IMG/VR virus record: IMGVR_UViG_3300033992_000650
Location: 1 to 20,155 of that record
Direction: 5' to 3' (one strand)
Source: a virus
DNA: 20,155 nucleotides
Each line of letters starts with the position of its first letter. Within the stretch, counting starts at the first letter, position 1. Made by a program: the position numbers and the translations under genes. The notes beneath the pieces were generated by a model. It was not told the DNA's origin and made no database searches. It worked only from the letters and a program-made list of their open reading frames with translations. Positions 19,870-20,155 of this stretch are shown in pieces.

Positions 19870-20155
19870 ATGGCAGACGAATCAGGATACGGAAATAACA
19901 ACATGAAGGCGGGTGACTACAAACTAGAAAAGTTTGTTATGCACTCGTTGATTAACGGAAGTAGTGTGGATTTGTCTAGTCTGTTTCGTTACATTGAAAT
20001 CTACGAGGACATCTTCTCTCCGTATATTACTGCAAAACTACACATTGAAGACGCATTTAACTTTCCAGAACGCTTTCCTATTAGCGGACAAGAGAAAGTA
20101 GAAATAACCTTTAAGTCAGATATTAATGCGCTGAAGCCTGTTGAGTTGGTGTTTC
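19870..20155 (+). CDS. Baseplate protein, hub (gp27-like) candidate, partial
   Basis: The first 95 residues are visible; the gene runs off the right edge. GAGG lies about 7 nt before ATG 19870, 2 nt after the gp53 stop. A polar start (MADESGYGNNN) leads into YKLEKFVMHSLINGSSVDLS, YIEIYEDIFSPYITAKLHIED and FPISGQEKVEITFKSD. This strand pattern, with x-I-x-I-x-E-D and G-Q-E-x-V-x-I-x-F, is typical of hub-type tail proteins (T4 gp27 and its relatives). The gp48-gp53 context supports a baseplate role. The exact identity needs the rest of the gene. Confidence 0.55.
   Translation, partial: MADESGYGNNNMKAGDYKLEKFVMHSLINGSSVDLSSLFRYIEIYEDIFSPYITAKLHIEDAFNFPERFPISGQEKVEITFKSDINALKPVELVF

Overview
The window is part of the genome of a T4-like myovirus: a contractile-tailed dsDNA phage with a lean, marine or freshwater cyanophage-like version of the T4 core. 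Recognisable core proteins are the ssDNA-binding protein gp32 with a gp33-like late-transcription coactivator beside it, a gp26-like hub or chaperone protein with a second frame behind it, a large repeat-rich tape-measure candidate, a gp54/gp19-like tube protein, the gp4 head-completion protein, the gp48 tail-tube cap, the gp53 wedge protein, and the start of a further baseplate (hub-like) protein. No gene in the window identifies the host.

Layout. 1-6677 (+ strand) is an accessory, mostly early-looking region. It has a tight operon of very small overlapping genes (174-1681), a putative circularly permuted tmRNA (about 1691-1942), five tRNA genes (Gly-TCC, Lys-TTT, Glu-TTC, Tyr-GTA, Thr-TGT), two degenerate tRNA-like elements, small membrane and DNA-binding proteins, a probable capsid-packaged protein (4382-5218) and a secreted Gly/Tyr-rich protein (5435-5917). 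6678-10506 (- strand) holds two large virion or fibre-type proteins, one with tandem repeats. 10567-11834 (+) carries gp33-like and gp32. 11892-17413 (-) is a late tail cluster read in the order gp4, conserved unknown, gp54-like tube protein, gp26-like/-1 frame, tape measure. 17454 to the right edge (+) is gp48, gp53 and the next baseplate gene, divergent from gp4.

Regulation. Four sites are good host sigma70-type promoters (2277, 3366, 5385, 10812; TTGAC[A/T], 16-17 bp, TA[T/C]..T). Several T4-late-type boxes (xxTAAATA) sit at sensible distances in front of the tmRNA (1677), the 4382 gene, gp26-like (15646, - strand) and gp48 (17415). Clear intrinsic terminators are at 3775, 6162 and 11861 (the last one serves the convergent gp32/tape-measure pair), plus a likely one behind the tmRNA at 1943.

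Most notable observations: (1) a textbook -1 ribosomal frameshift site (T TTT TTT, 5-nt spacer, 6-bp hairpin) one codon before the stop of the gp26-like gene. It would fuse it to a 62-residue tail-assembly-chaperone-like extension directly upstream of the tape-measure gene, as in lambda G/GT and P2 E/E'. (2) A permuted phage tmRNA with paired P1, a pseudoknot and a degron-like tag that is out of frame with the canonical GCA-AAC resume codon. (3) A gp48 with a large glycine-zipper hydrophobic insertion. (4) A likely T4-type capsid-targeting leader on the 4382 gene product.
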